27,093 nt of DNA from a virus: positions 1-27,093 of IMG/VR virus record IMGVR_UViG_3300032160_001545. One strand, given 5' to 3'. The notes beneath the pieces were generated by a model. That model ran no database searches and was not told the DNA's origin. It was given only the letters and a program-made list of their open reading frames with translations. Positions within the stretch are counted from its first letter, which is position 1, and each line of letters starts with the position of its first letter. Of this stretch, positions 7,414 to 13,982 are shown piece after piece. Made by a program: the position numbers and the translations under genes.

Positions 7414-7565
7414 CAAAGAAAAAGCGGCAGGCAGCAGCGCGCAAGGCAGCGCGGACGCGGGCCAGGAAGAAAGCAGCCCGCAGCCGAGCAGCGCGCAAGG
7501 CGGCACGGAGTCGCCGGCGGAACCCGCGGCGCAGTAAGCGCACGGGCCGATTTGTTCGGAGGTGA
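7410..7565 (+). CDS. 51-aa Arg/Lys/Ala-rich DNA-condensing protein (candidate)
   Basis: The product is almost entirely Lys, Arg and Ala with the repeated pattern A-A-R-K-A-A-R-S-R-A, and it ends in RRNPRRSKRTGRFVRR. It has no acidic residues. Such composition is typical of histone-tail-like or protamine-like nucleic-acid binders, and some virions carry similar peptides to neutralise packaged DNA. Its position between a Fis-type protein and capsid-region genes fits that. The Asn-Pro within a basic stretch echoes the motifs of the 4341-5783 product. The start is the ATG in ATGA with the previous stop. The function is inferred from composition only. Confidence 0.68.
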   Translation: MTKKKRQAAARKAARTRARKKAARSRAARKAARSRRRNPRRSKRTGRFVRR

Positions 7566-7569
7566 AACC

Positions 7570-8163
7570 GTGGCCCAAGTTCGTGTTTTTAATCCAGCCT
7601 ATACCCCGCGAAGTTACTTCACGGAGTCCGGGGCAGAAAGGAGAACCGTAAAGATGGCAAAACGACACCATCATCACCGGCACCATCGCCGCCACAATCC
7701 CTTTGGGATCTCGAGCGGCGTGGTGAAGGATGCAGTGTATAGCTCCGGGGGTGCTCTCGGCGCTCTGTTTCTGGCAAGTCAGGTCAACATGACGGGTTGG
7801 GCAGGCGTCGGCGCAGTGGGCGCGGCAGCAGTGGCCGCATCCTTCCTCGGGAAAATGGTCGGCGGACCGGCAGCCGCAGAAGAGGTACTCAAAGGCGGAT
7901 TGACGGCGACGATTATTTCGGCCATCCACCAGGCGGGGTTTGCCAAGAGCCTCGGGCTCGGATTGTACGCGCCGAGCTGGTTTGCCGTCCCGACTGCCTC
8001 GAGCCAATACCTCAAGGCATATCCCGGCAACGCACAGGCCCGGCAAGGCTCGGGCACGATCGTTGCAGGACCGGGCGGAATCCCGATGCTCGTGGCCCCT
8101 ACGGCGGGCGGAAGCGGTATGGGTTTCCACCGCTTCCGCAGCCGGTACGCTGGAAACTATTAA
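7570..8163 (+). CDS. Polytopic membrane protein with His/Arg-rich N-terminus, 197 aa
   Basis: Two in-frame starts are possible. GTG 7570 has an excellent GGAGGTG ribosome site six bases upstream. ATG 7654 has AAAGGAG and would give 169 aa starting MAKRHHHHRHHRRHNPFG. I use the longer form. A His/Arg-rich stretch is followed by three Gly/Ala-rich hydrophobic segments: VYSSGGALGALFLASQ, the region around GAVGAAAVAASFLG, and LTATIISAIHQAGF. A Gly-rich tail ends in FHRFRSRYAGNY. I infer a membrane protein lying against nucleic acid or capsid through its basic head, for example in an internal virion membrane. No family is recognised. Confidence 0.72.
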   Translation: MAQVRVFNPAYTPRSYFTESGAERRTVKMAKRHHHHRHHRRHNPFGISSGVVKDAVYSSGGALGALFLASQVNMTGWAGVGAVGAAAVAASFLGKMVGGPAAAEEVLKGGLTATIISAIHQAGFAKSLGLGLYAPSWFAVPTASSQYLKAYPGNAQARQGSGTIVAGPGGIPMLVAPTAGGSGMGFHRFRSRYAGNY

Positions 8164-8166
8164 CCC

Positions 8167-8190
8167 CAGCCGCGGCCATCGCCGCGGCTG
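8167..8190 (+). terminator. Strong GC hairpin after the membrane-protein gene
   Basis: CAGCCGCGGC and GCCGCGGCTG form a perfect 10-bp stem around a 4-base loop, four bases after the TAA at 8161-8163. No T-run follows, so it is not a classical intrinsic terminator. It could slow polymerase, protect the upstream mRNA 3' end or separate expression of the capsid genes downstream. Confidence 0.45.
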
Positions 8191-8286
8191 AAGCAGTGGC
8201 AGCCGACGCCACCGTGAGCACGGCTGCCGATGTTGTGGGCACCGACTTGTTAACAATTTTGTGACCTGAAAAGGGGGTGAAAGAAA

Positions 8287-8337
8287 ATGGTCAAAGAAAA
8301 GAGAGTTACAACGCGCTATACGTCGCGTTTCGACTGA
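8287..8337 (+). other. 16-codon leader ORF in frame with the candidate capsid gene
   Basis: ATG 8287 is preceded by AAGGGGGTGAAAG, the best ribosome site in this stretch. It opens a 16-codon basic peptide (MVKEKRVTTRYTSRFD) ending at TGA 8335-8337. The same frame continues without another stop through eight codons (CREIAERE) into GTG 8362, the assigned start of the next gene. It may be a leader peptide for re-initiation, the N-terminus of a readthrough product, or an N-terminus split by a substitution (TGG to TGA). Apart from this and the hairpin, the 8164-8361 gap shows nothing I can support. Confidence 0.45.
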
Positions 8338-8361
8338 TGCCGCGAAATCGCAGAGAGAGAA

Positions 8362-9072
8362 GTGGGCCGGCCGAAACTCCACATGCTTCGCAAGAATCCC
8401 ATCGTCGCGGGGCAGCTCGAGTATTTGGTACAGCCCGTTTTCGATTTCTACGCCGTCGCGGTTGCAACGCCCGTCACCAAGCAGCAATTGTTCGCGCAGC
8501 CGATCGGCGCCTCATACACGCCGAGCGGCGGTGCTGCGTTCATCAAAACGCTGTACCACACGAACCTCGTGCAGCCCGGAATGCTGGACGCACCGAAAAA
8601 ACTGCTCGTGAAGGCGGTTGCGATTGTGCTTCGCTCGGACATTTCAGGGCAAGACCTTGCGTCCTTCATCGGACTCACCCTTGCTCAGCTAACGATCTCC
8701 GGAAAAGATTACTGGACTTCGTTAGTGTCGAAATGCCCGGCAGGCGCGGGCGCTTACGGCTTCTATCAGTCAACGCAGACGTTGGCTGCCGGCGGCACCG
8801 AAATGAACCTCGGCGCAAACGGCTGGCCTTCAGCGCAGAACGTCGCCACCATCACCGATCCAATGCCCCAAATTCCGGGGCTGGACGCGATGGAGCCGAT
8901 CCTCGGGCAGTTGGTGGAGCAAAATCAAAACTTTGCTGTCATCCTCGATCCGACGATCTCAGGCGCGGCCGCGTTTACTACGTTGGCTGCCGCTCCAGCG
9001 ACCCAATACGTGGGCACGGGCATCAACTGCCACGTGTACCTCGAGGGGGTGTTGGCTCGGGCAATTCTGTAG
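8362..9072 (+). CDS. Candidate major capsid protein, beta-rich, 236 aa
   Basis: The sequence is dominated by alternating hydrophobic strands separated by Gly/Pro/Asn loops (FDFYAVAVATPV, KLLVKAVAIVLRSD, LTLAQLTISGKDYW, NFAVILDPTISG). It closes with a strand ending CHVYLEGVLARAIL. It lacks signal peptide and membrane segments and sits at the head of four beta-rich genes in mid structural block. This fits a single jelly-roll-sized capsid protein; it is too short for a double jelly-roll. The assignment is by fold impression and context, not by a recognised motif. The N-terminus has the basic KNP motif (MLRKNPIVAG). GTG 8362 has a GAGAGA site close by; ATG 8383 is an alternative. Confidence 0.6.
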   Translation: MGRPKLHMLRKNPIVAGQLEYLVQPVFDFYAVAVATPVTKQQLFAQPIGASYTPSGGAAFIKTLYHTNLVQPGMLDAPKKLLVKAVAIVLRSDISGQDLASFIGLTLAQLTISGKDYWTSLVSKCPAGAGAYGFYQSTQTLAAGGTEMNLGANGWPSAQNVATITDPMPQIPGLDAMEPILGQLVEQNQNFAVILDPTISGAAAFTTLAAAPATQYVGTGINCHVYLEGVLARAIL

Positions 9073-9074
9073 AA

Positions 9075-9160
9075 CCAGGCACGCTCGCTGCTTTCAAAGA
9101 CCGAGCGGAGATGCGAGCGATCTTCGCTTTTCAAAAAGCCAGGCACGCCGTTTCAAACGG
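9075..9160. repeat. Direct repeats and palindrome in the gap before the 143-aa gene
   Basis: CCAGGCACGC occurs at 9075-9084 and again at 9139-9148. Each copy is followed within 10 bases by TTTCAAA. The second copy runs into the palindrome CCGTTTCAAACGG (9148-9160). The 130-base gap has no coding signal on either strand, so it is a plausible regulatory region or remnant of a duplication. The binding protein, if any, is unknown. Confidence 0.45.
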
Positions 9161-9173
9161 TCCACCTAGGCGC

Positions 9174-9202
9174 AGAAAAAAAGTTCCCAAGAGAGGGACA
9201 CC
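9174..9202 (+). promoter_or_regulatory. Conserved leader element with strong ribosome site, copy 2
   Basis: This is the second copy of the element at 6435-6462: an A-run, then CCCAAGAGAGGGACACC directly before ATG 9203. The GAGAGGGA core lies four bases from the start codon. The similarity extends well beyond a ribosome site, so both copies may derive from a common leader. Confidence 0.55.
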
Positions 9203-9634
9203 ATGGACCCGACATTAGATGATCAGTTTGAACGGCAATTCTTTTCGTACGTGCTCGATCGCGTGGTACCCGCGAACGCCGTGCAGGATCCGAACCAGTT
9301 GCAGATTCTTTCGGACGCCGATTTCGAATGGTGGTGGGTACTCGCCTCGCGGACCTCGAACCTGCTCAAAGTTCTCATGAAAGAGCAGGCCACGGGCCGC
9401 GACTTCATCGGCACCACGGCATCCGCGATCGCCGGCGCCGTCACCTTCAACGGAATTCAGATCGACCTGTGGGCCGGCACCGCGCAGGCGTCGGGTGCAT
9501 TCCCGCTCGCCGTGCCCTACATCATGCCGGCGACTCGTGTGTACTCGCTGCTTTTTTCGGACACGAGCGGCGCCCCGAACACCGTGGAAATTGTTTTCAG
9601 CGGCTTCAAGTTGTGGCCGCGCCCGAAAGGCTAG
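9203..9634 (+). CDS. Candidate minor capsid or vertex protein, beta-rich, 143 aa
   Basis: ATG 9203 is fixed by the leader element. The protein has an N-terminal strand region (FERQFFSYVLDRVVPANA) and an aromatic motif SDADFEWWWV. It ends in the pattern Y-x-L-L-F-S-D-T-S-G-A-x-N-T-V-E-I-V-F-S-G-F. I have seen such closing strands (SGA..N.V...F.G.K) in small structural proteins of uncharacterised phages. No helical membrane segment is present. With the 236-residue product next door it could form a large and small capsid pair like those of P23-77-type viruses. That is an inference from size and order only. Confidence 0.58.
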   Translation: MDPTLDDQFERQFFSYVLDRVVPANAVQDPNQLQILSDADFEWWWVLASRTSNLLKVLMKEQATGRDFIGTTASAIAGAVTFNGIQIDLWAGTAQASGAFPLAVPYIMPATRVYSLLFSDTSGAPNTVEIVFSGFKLWPRPKG

Positions 9635-9637
9635 GAC

Positions 9638-10234
9638 ATGGCAGGCGAACGCCAAACCGGCCGCGGGGCGCGTCCCTACTCGCTCCGCAACACCATCCAA
9701 AATCCGCTCGCGCGGATGCTGGACCCGTTTCGCTTGCAGGCCCAAGTGTATCGGCTCGGCGAGCGGCACCCACCCTCGGGCCATCTGGACGGGTTCGGGC
9801 CGACGTGGGAAGCGGTCAGCATGGTGCTCGCGCCACAGGGCACGCTGCAGGCTCGCGTGAATCTGCAACGCGAGTACACGCTCATTGGACTCACCGCAGC
9901 GACGACTTCGAACGCAAACGGAGGATTTCGCGCGCAGCTCTACGACGTGAAGAAGCAAGTGCGCCTCGCCGATCGCGGTGTGCAGTTAGCGCTCATCGCC
10001 GGCAACCTCGGGCCCGTCGGACCCATCGCTTCGTTCTTGCTGCGTGAACCGTACCCGTTCGACGAGCCCGACTCGCAAATTCTCGTGGTAGTGCAAAACC
10101 TCGAGACGGTGCAAAACAGTATTCAGCTTGCGCTCTATGGGGTTGCTCTGCCCTTCAATGCCGTGCACGCGGCCGGCGCCCACGAATTCCCCGGCGGCCC
10201 GGTTTCGAGCACGCGCGCACCAGGGGGTCAATGA
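9638..10234 (+). CDS. Candidate structural protein, beta-rich, 198 aa
   Basis: The gene starts three bases after the preceding TAG. A basic N-terminal arm (GARPYSLRNTIQNPLARML) with an Asn-Pro precedes a beta-rich body (TLQARVNLQREYTLIGLTAA, GGFRAQLYDVKKQVRLA). It ends with FLLREPYPFDEPDSQILVVV and NSIQLALYGVALPF. The R-E-P-Y/H-P-F and 'IQLALYG' strands recur in uncharacterised phage structural proteins I remember. The closing strand is analogous to that of the 143-residue neighbour, suggesting a shared fold. The C-terminus is Pro/Gly-rich. I infer a capsid, penton or spike-base protein. The next gene starts on the ATGA that holds its stop. Confidence 0.6.
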   Translation: MAGERQTGRGARPYSLRNTIQNPLARMLDPFRLQAQVYRLGERHPPSGHLDGFGPTWEAVSMVLAPQGTLQARVNLQREYTLIGLTAATTSNANGGFRAQLYDVKKQVRLADRGVQLALIAGNLGPVGPIASFLLREPYPFDEPDSQILVVVQNLETVQNSIQLALYGVALPFNAVHAAGAHEFPGGPVSSTRAPGGQ

Positions 10235-10845
10235 TGCCCAAACGCCGTGGAGCCGACGGACTCAGTTACCCCCACCGCTTTTCACGGACCATTAACCCGT
10301 ACAGTCCAACCTTGTCGGGCCTTGGGCAGGACACCGCAGTGGAATCCGATCAGGTGATCAATCCGAACGCCGATAGTCAGCCGCAAGCTGTGACGCGGCC
10401 GATTTGGCTGGATCCGCCGACCAACTGGGAGAACATCGACCAACTCGCCTATGCTCTCTTGCCGGCGATCGGCGCCCAGGTCACGATCCTCAGCTTTCAG
10501 GTGCCGATCGGCCGAAACGGTGTGATCAACAAAGTTGCAAACAATTTCGTGGGCGGCGGCTGGGTTGCCGGCACCGGAGATGTGATCTGGAAGATTCTCG
10601 TGGATGGCACGCCACCGCCAGGCGCGACCAGCTACAGCGCCATCACCGATTCACTCGGATCGCCGGCACTACCGACCAAGATCGCCGGCTTTCGTGTTTT
10701 CGAAAACCAACTTGTGACCGTGGTGGGCTTCAACAATCCCGCCGGCGCGAACGGCGGCGTGGTCGTCGCGGGCCAGCGTCTCGGCGCTCGGTTGCTCGGC
10801 TACCTGTACCCGCGCGATCTGGAAGATGGAAGCATATGGATTTAA
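10231..10845 (+). CDS. Candidate structural protein, beta-rich, 204 aa
   Basis: ATG 10231 overlaps the preceding TGA. The N-terminal 75 residues are basic and Pro-rich (RRGADGLSYPHRFSRTINPY). The rest alternates strands and loops (AQVTILSFQVPIGRNGVINK, FVGGGWVAGTGDVIWKILVD, IAGFRVFENQLVTVVGFNN, LGARLLGYLYPRDL). The pattern 'P.G..GVI...N.F.GGG...G.GD..W.I' is one I recall from uncharacterised virion proteins. A jelly-roll vertex or spike-base role is possible. No signal peptide or membrane segment is present. It is the last of the four beta-rich genes before the secreted group. Confidence 0.6.
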   Translation: MMPKRRGADGLSYPHRFSRTINPYSPTLSGLGQDTAVESDQVINPNADSQPQAVTRPIWLDPPTNWENIDQLAYALLPAIGAQVTILSFQVPIGRNGVINKVANNFVGGGWVAGTGDVIWKILVDGTPPPGATSYSAITDSLGSPALPTKIAGFRVFENQLVTVVGFNNPAGANGGVVVAGQRLGARLLGYLYPRDLEDGSIWI

Positions 10846-10850
10846 GGCTC

Positions 10851-12002
10851 ATGAAAAAAATTGCTCTACTTTTGCTCACACTTCTCGCGCTCGTCGGATG
10901 CGCTACGCGACCCGTGCGCGCGCAGTTCATCGGTTACACCGCGCCGCAGACCGAACAGCAAACCCTTGCGACGAGCACATTGTGCACTGGCAGCGCGCAA
11001 ACCTATGCCATTAACAACCTCGGTCAGACCCAGCATTGGTTAAGTGTCGCAAACGTCACCGGCGCCACCAAATTCCAGGCTGAGCTTGACGCCTTCGACG
11101 TGCAGGGCAACACCTACCGCATCTCGGACGTCATGGAAATCCCCGGCCTTGTTGCCACTCGGCAAGGCACGCTCTATGCGACCGGCTACTTTCCGAAGAT
11201 CCAGGCAACCATTACGTGCTCGCCCGGCACCGCGACCTTTACCGCTTCTTACGCGGGCGGCTGGGGAACCACGAACGGCGCCGCCGGATCGTTTCTCACC
11301 GCACAGATCGATAAGGTGAATTTTGCGCAGATCGCCGGTAACGCGCCGCAGACCGATACCTTTCAGACCCCATTTGGCAGCAGCGCCGGCGCGATCTTCT
11401 TCCAGTACTCCGGAAGTGTGGCCGGGGGCACGCTCGCAGTTGTCTGCAATACCAACGGCACCACGGGCAACTCGAATCTTGCGCTTTTCACGTTGGCCAA
11501 CGTCAGCCTTTTGCAAGTCTTCACCGTGCCCGATTACGGGTGCCCCTTTGTGACGCTCAACTACACCAACGGCGGCGCCGCGACCTCGATCACCTCGGAC
11601 TATGTTTTCGCGGTTCCAGGCTTGCGCAATCACGCCACGACGGACATGTGCAGTTCGGGCACCTTCCCGAAGAGCGGCACCGCCGTCTCTGCCGGCGCCG
11701 CGACCACGACCCAGATAATCGCCGCAGTCGCGCAATTCGCGATTTACGTGTGCGGCTACGAACTATCGCAGATCGCGACCGCGGGCACGGTGCAATGGGT
11801 CTATGGGACGGGCGCTAGTTGCGGCACCGGCACCACGAACCTCACCGGCCCCATGGGCGTCACCGCGTCTCAGCCGTTTGGCTACGGCACCGGCGGCAAC
11901 ACCGTTTTCAAGGTGCCCGTGGGAAACGCGCTTTGTCTGACCGCAACCGGCGCCGGCGGAACCGTGTCCGGCGTAGTGACCGCAATCCAGTTGACGCAGT
12001 GA
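10851..12002 (+). CDS. Secreted or lipid-anchored surface protein, 383 aa
   Basis: The N-terminus is a signal sequence (MKKIALLLLTLLALVGCAT) with a lipobox-like L-V-G-C, and an alternative signal peptidase I site at VRA-QF. ATG 10836 would add five residues. The mature part is Gly/Thr/Ala-rich with scattered Cys and many short strands. A final domain (IYVCGYELSQIATAGTVQWV, YGTGASCGTGTTNLTG, VFKVPVGNALCLTATG) resembles C-terminal beta domains of secreted or fibre-like proteins I remember from acidobacterial and phage sequences. I infer an exported receptor-binding or surface-decoration protein. It opens a run of exported products reaching to 17803. Confidence 0.68.
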   Translation: MKKIALLLLTLLALVGCATRPVRAQFIGYTAPQTEQQTLATSTLCTGSAQTYAINNLGQTQHWLSVANVTGATKFQAELDAFDVQGNTYRISDVMEIPGLVATRQGTLYATGYFPKIQATITCSPGTATFTASYAGGWGTTNGAAGSFLTAQIDKVNFAQIAGNAPQTDTFQTPFGSSAGAIFFQYSGSVAGGTLAVVCNTNGTTGNSNLALFTLANVSLLQVFTVPDYGCPFVTLNYTNGGAATSITSDYVFAVPGLRNHATTDMCSSGTFPKSGTAVSAGAATTTQIIAAVAQFAIYVCGYELSQIATAGTVQWVYGTGASCGTGTTNLTGPMGVTASQPFGYGTGGNTVFKVPVGNALCLTATGAGGTVSGVVTAIQLTQ

Positions 12003-12009
12003 ACGTGAA

Positions 12010-12228
12010 ATGTGGAAGGCGCTGACACTCTCGCTTTTATTCGTGGGCTGCAGCCAAAGGCGTACGCCGTTGCCCGCACCGCCGTTGCCCGCAGCGCCGT
12101 TGCCTGCACCGCCCACTATTTCCATGTGCGCCTCGGGCACGGTAATCGTGAATCCCAACGGGCCGAACTGCTGCATGCAATTCGACTTGAGCGGCAAACT
12201 TGGCTGCACGCCGATAAAGGGGAACTGA
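12010..12228 (+). CDS. Small Pro-rich lipoprotein, 72 aa
   Basis: The first 14 residues (MWKALTLSLLFVGC) form a short lipoprotein signal with lipobox F-V-G-C. A Pro/Ala repeat (PLPAPPLPAAPLPAPP) follows, then a Cys-containing tail (ISMCASG, GPNCCMQFDLSG, LGCTP). It lies between two other lipoprotein-like genes, and the next start (TGATG) overlaps its stop. In tailed phages such small Pro-rich lipoproteins can be outer-membrane spanins (o-spanin, Rz1). That is a reasonable guess here, with the 81-residue membrane and coiled-coil protein at 12973 as a possible inner-membrane partner. No pairing evidence beyond layout is available. Confidence 0.6.
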   Translation: MWKALTLSLLFVGCSQRRTPLPAPPLPAAPLPAPPTISMCASGTVIVNPNGPNCCMQFDLSGKLGCTPIKGN

Positions 12229-12761
12229 TGAAAACGCGCCACTCGCTTCTGATCTTCGTCCTCATCTTCGCGCTACTCCTGACCGCCTGCAGCACGTGGC
12301 CCACGATAATCGCCACGGCGGAATCGCTCGCCTCGATCACTACGATCTTTGAGCCCGGCATCGGTGCACTTTCCGCGCTCGCCGTGAGCCTCTTGGAGTC
12401 GGCCGAAAGCGCCGCGACCGTGTACAACAAAAGCAAAAGCACCTCGACCGAGCAAGCGTACATCGCCGCAATTCAGGACATAGAGACACGGTTGCCGGAT
12501 GAGCTGCAGAAATTGAGAAACGCCGGCGTGAGCATTCCCGCGGCTGATCTCGCGAAGGCGCAGGCTACCGTCAATATCATTCTTGATTGGGTAGAAGCCG
12601 AAGCCGCGCAGGTGCCGGCAACCGCGGGAATGGTGGCCGCGAAGCGCCAGGCTCGAGCAGTCGGACCAGCACCCAAGCGGATGACGCGCGCCCAGATCAA
12701 AGCGCGATGGGATAAAGAAGTGTGCGGCGGGGATGCCGCGTGCGCCGCAAAGGTGAAGTAG
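12228..12761 (+). CDS. Helical lipoprotein, 177 aa
   Basis: The signal MKTRHSLLIFVLIFALLLTAC-S has a clear L-T-A-C lipobox. The mature protein is predominantly helical and Ala-rich (SLLESAESAATVYNKSK, EQAYIAAIQDIETRLPDEL) and ends with a basic, Cys-containing tail (KARWDKEVCGGDAACAAKVK). It is likely tethered to a membrane facing the periplasm. Its setting among small membrane proteins and a transglycosylase suggests lysis or cell-envelope passage, but no family is recognised. The start is fixed by TGATG overlap with the preceding stop. Confidence 0.66.
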   Translation: MKTRHSLLIFVLIFALLLTACSTWPTIIATAESLASITTIFEPGIGALSALAVSLLESAESAATVYNKSKSTSTEQAYIAAIQDIETRLPDELQKLRNAGVSIPAADLAKAQATVNIILDWVEAEAAQVPATAGMVAAKRQARAVGPAPKRMTRAQIKARWDKEVCGGDAACAAKVK

Positions 12762-12778
12762 AAAAAGAGGGGGATCGC

Positions 12779-12976
12779 ATGAACACGATAAAGAGTTTTT
12801 TCGTGAACTGGAAAACCAGTTTGCTCGGAATTGTGGCAGGGGCTTTCACTGCCTTGCAGGGCGGCGCGTCGGTGAAGAGTGTTGCGACGGGCGCCGCGAT
12901 CGCTTTGCTCGGGCTCGTCTCGAAAGACGGCACCACGCACAGCACCCAAACTGAGGTAACGGCCGCAAGCAAGTGA
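12779..12976 (+). CDS. Small membrane protein, possible holin, 65 aa
   Basis: ATG 12779 has a GAGGGGG ribosome site. The product has a short basic N-terminus (MNTIKSFFVNWKTS), one hydrophobic segment (LLGIVAGAFTALQGG) and a second moderately hydrophobic one (SVATGAAIALLGLVSK), then a polar tail. Size and two-segment layout fit class II-type holins, the pore-formers that release lysis enzymes, and the transglycosylase gene is 500 bases downstream. Holins are defined by behaviour more than sequence, so this stays a guess. Confidence 0.55.
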   Translation: MNTIKSFFVNWKTSLLGIVAGAFTALQGGASVKSVATGAAIALLGLVSKDGTTHSTQTEVTAASK

Positions 12977-13218
12977 CCGAAAATGTGTGGCTCGGGCTCG
13001 TGGGCGTGCTACTCACCGTGATCGCCGCACTTGGTGGACTTGCCTATCGCGACGTGCAGCGGCAGATCGCCACGCTCACCGAGCGCCAGGAGATCGCGGA
13101 GAAACGGCGTAAAAGGATTGTCATGGCCGTGCTTGCGTTGAATACGACGGTGCACCCGGACACGAAGCACACCATCGACATTTTGCGGCCGCTGATCGAA
13201 AACGGAGACGCCGACTAA
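12973..13218 (+). CDS. 81-aa N-terminal membrane anchor plus coiled coil
   Basis: GTG 12973 overlaps the previous TGA. One N-terminal transmembrane helix (WLGLVGVLLTVIAALGGLAY) is followed by a charged helix likely to form a coiled coil (RDVQRQIATLTERQEIAEKR). A short C-terminal part ends DILRPLIENGD. This is the layout of XhlA-like or i-spanin-like lysis accessories. It lies between the putative holin and the transglycosylase. The product is annotated on layout only; a virion membrane protein is an alternative. Confidence 0.6.
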   Translation: MTENVWLGLVGVLLTVIAALGGLAYRDVQRQIATLTERQEIAEKRRKRIVMAVLALNTTVHPDTKHTIDILRPLIENGDAD

Positions 13219-13455
13219 ATGGCATACGCGCTCGAGGTTCTGATCATCGACGAAGGCGACGGCACGATTAAAGTGGGCCACACCTTTTACGGAGAAACCG
13301 AGCGCGAGGTGCGGACCTACTTCCGCGAGCATCAGCAATCGTGCGAGTACTTCGCCGCGGCCGTGAAGGCCGGCCGGGCACTCGAGGAGCTCGAAGAGAT
13401 CGACGACGACGAACTCCCCGACGCGGCAGACTTCGAAGAGGAGGAGGCAGGATGA
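13219..13455 (+). CDS. 78-aa acidic cytoplasmic protein
   Basis: The gene directly abuts the preceding TAA and ends in the ATGA of the transglycosylase gene. The N-terminal half looks like a small alpha/beta unit (LEVLIIDEGDGTIKVGHTFY, ETEREVRTYFREHQQSCEYF). The C-terminal third is extremely acidic (LEELEEIDDDELPDAADFEE). I recall similar 'HTFYGETE.EVRTYFREH' proteins from phage genomes without assigned function. The acidic tail could mimic DNA or dock a basic partner such as the 51-residue protein; that is speculation. Confidence 0.65.
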   Translation: MAYALEVLIIDEGDGTIKVGHTFYGETEREVRTYFREHQQSCEYFAAAVKAGRALEELEEIDDDELPDAADFEEEEAG

Positions 13456-13982
13456 CAGCCGACGTTCTCGCACTCCTGCAGTCCGCGGCCGCACGGTACG
13501 GCCTCGATCCGGCCCTCGTGATCGCTCAGGCCAACGCGGAGTCGGGCGGCCGGCAGTACGACTCGAGTGGCAACGTGCTCACCTCATCCGCCGGCGCTCT
13601 CGGCGTTATGCAATTGATGCCGGCGACGGCAGCCGGGCTCGGCGTGGACCCGACCGACACCGCGCAGAACATCGACGGCGGCGTGCGCTATCTCGCGCAA
13701 CTGATCAAGGAATTCGGGGGCAACACCACGCTAGCGCTCGCTGCCTATAACTGGGGGCCGGGCAACGTGTCGAAAAACGGGCTCAACAATTGGCCCACCG
13801 AGACGATGAACTACGTGAGCTCGATCATGGCCGCGATCGGCAACGTGTTCTCGCCGAGTGACGCGCCGGCGGATCCAAACGCACCGCCAGACACAACGGG
13901 CGGAACCGGCTCGAGCAATCTGCTGATCTGGGCGGCCGTCGCTGCACTTGCGCTCTGGGGTGCAAGCGAAATCTGGGGTTGA
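13452..13982 (+). CDS. Membrane-anchored lytic transglycosylase (SLT/goose-lysozyme-like fold), 176 aa
   Basis: The catalytic domain fills residues 1-120. It has A-N-A-E30-S-G-G with the family's catalytic Glu, then S-S-A-G-A-L-G-V-M-Q-L-M-P-A-T (about 45-59) and A-A-Y-N-W-G-P-G-N-V, all hallmark SLT-type motifs. The enzyme cleaves the MurNAc-GlcNAc bond of peptidoglycan. Unlike typical soluble endolysins it ends in a Pro/Gly/Ser linker and a hydrophobic anchor (about 156-176, NLLIWAAVAALALWGASEIWG). That suggests a membrane- or virion-membrane-bound enzyme for local wall opening during entry, as P7 does in PRD1. A role in host lysis is also possible. The start is fixed by the ATGA overlap. 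Confidence 0.9.
   Translation: MTADVLALLQSAAARYGLDPALVIAQANAESGGRQYDSSGNVLTSSAGALGVMQLMPATAAGLGVDPTDTAQNIDGGVRYLAQLIKEFGGNTTLALAAYNWGPGNVSKNGLNNWPTETMNYVSSIMAAIGNVFSPSDAPADPNAPPDTTGGTGSSNLLIWAAVAALALWGASEIWG

Noticed and set aside
7027-8487. 486-residue minus-strand open frame
   Set aside because: It crosses the Fis-type, basic-peptide and membrane-protein genes in antisense and spans the non-coding hairpin gap. No recognisable domain is present.
9100-9135. GCGA...TCGC hairpin followed by TTTT as an intrinsic terminator
   Set aside because: The stem is only about five pairs and the T-run has four bases, too weak to call.
8277-9218. 313-residue + frame over the candidate capsid gene
   Set aside because: It is out of frame with the beta-rich protein, has a basic low-complexity composition and lacks strands or motifs. 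The 8362 frame is far more protein-like.
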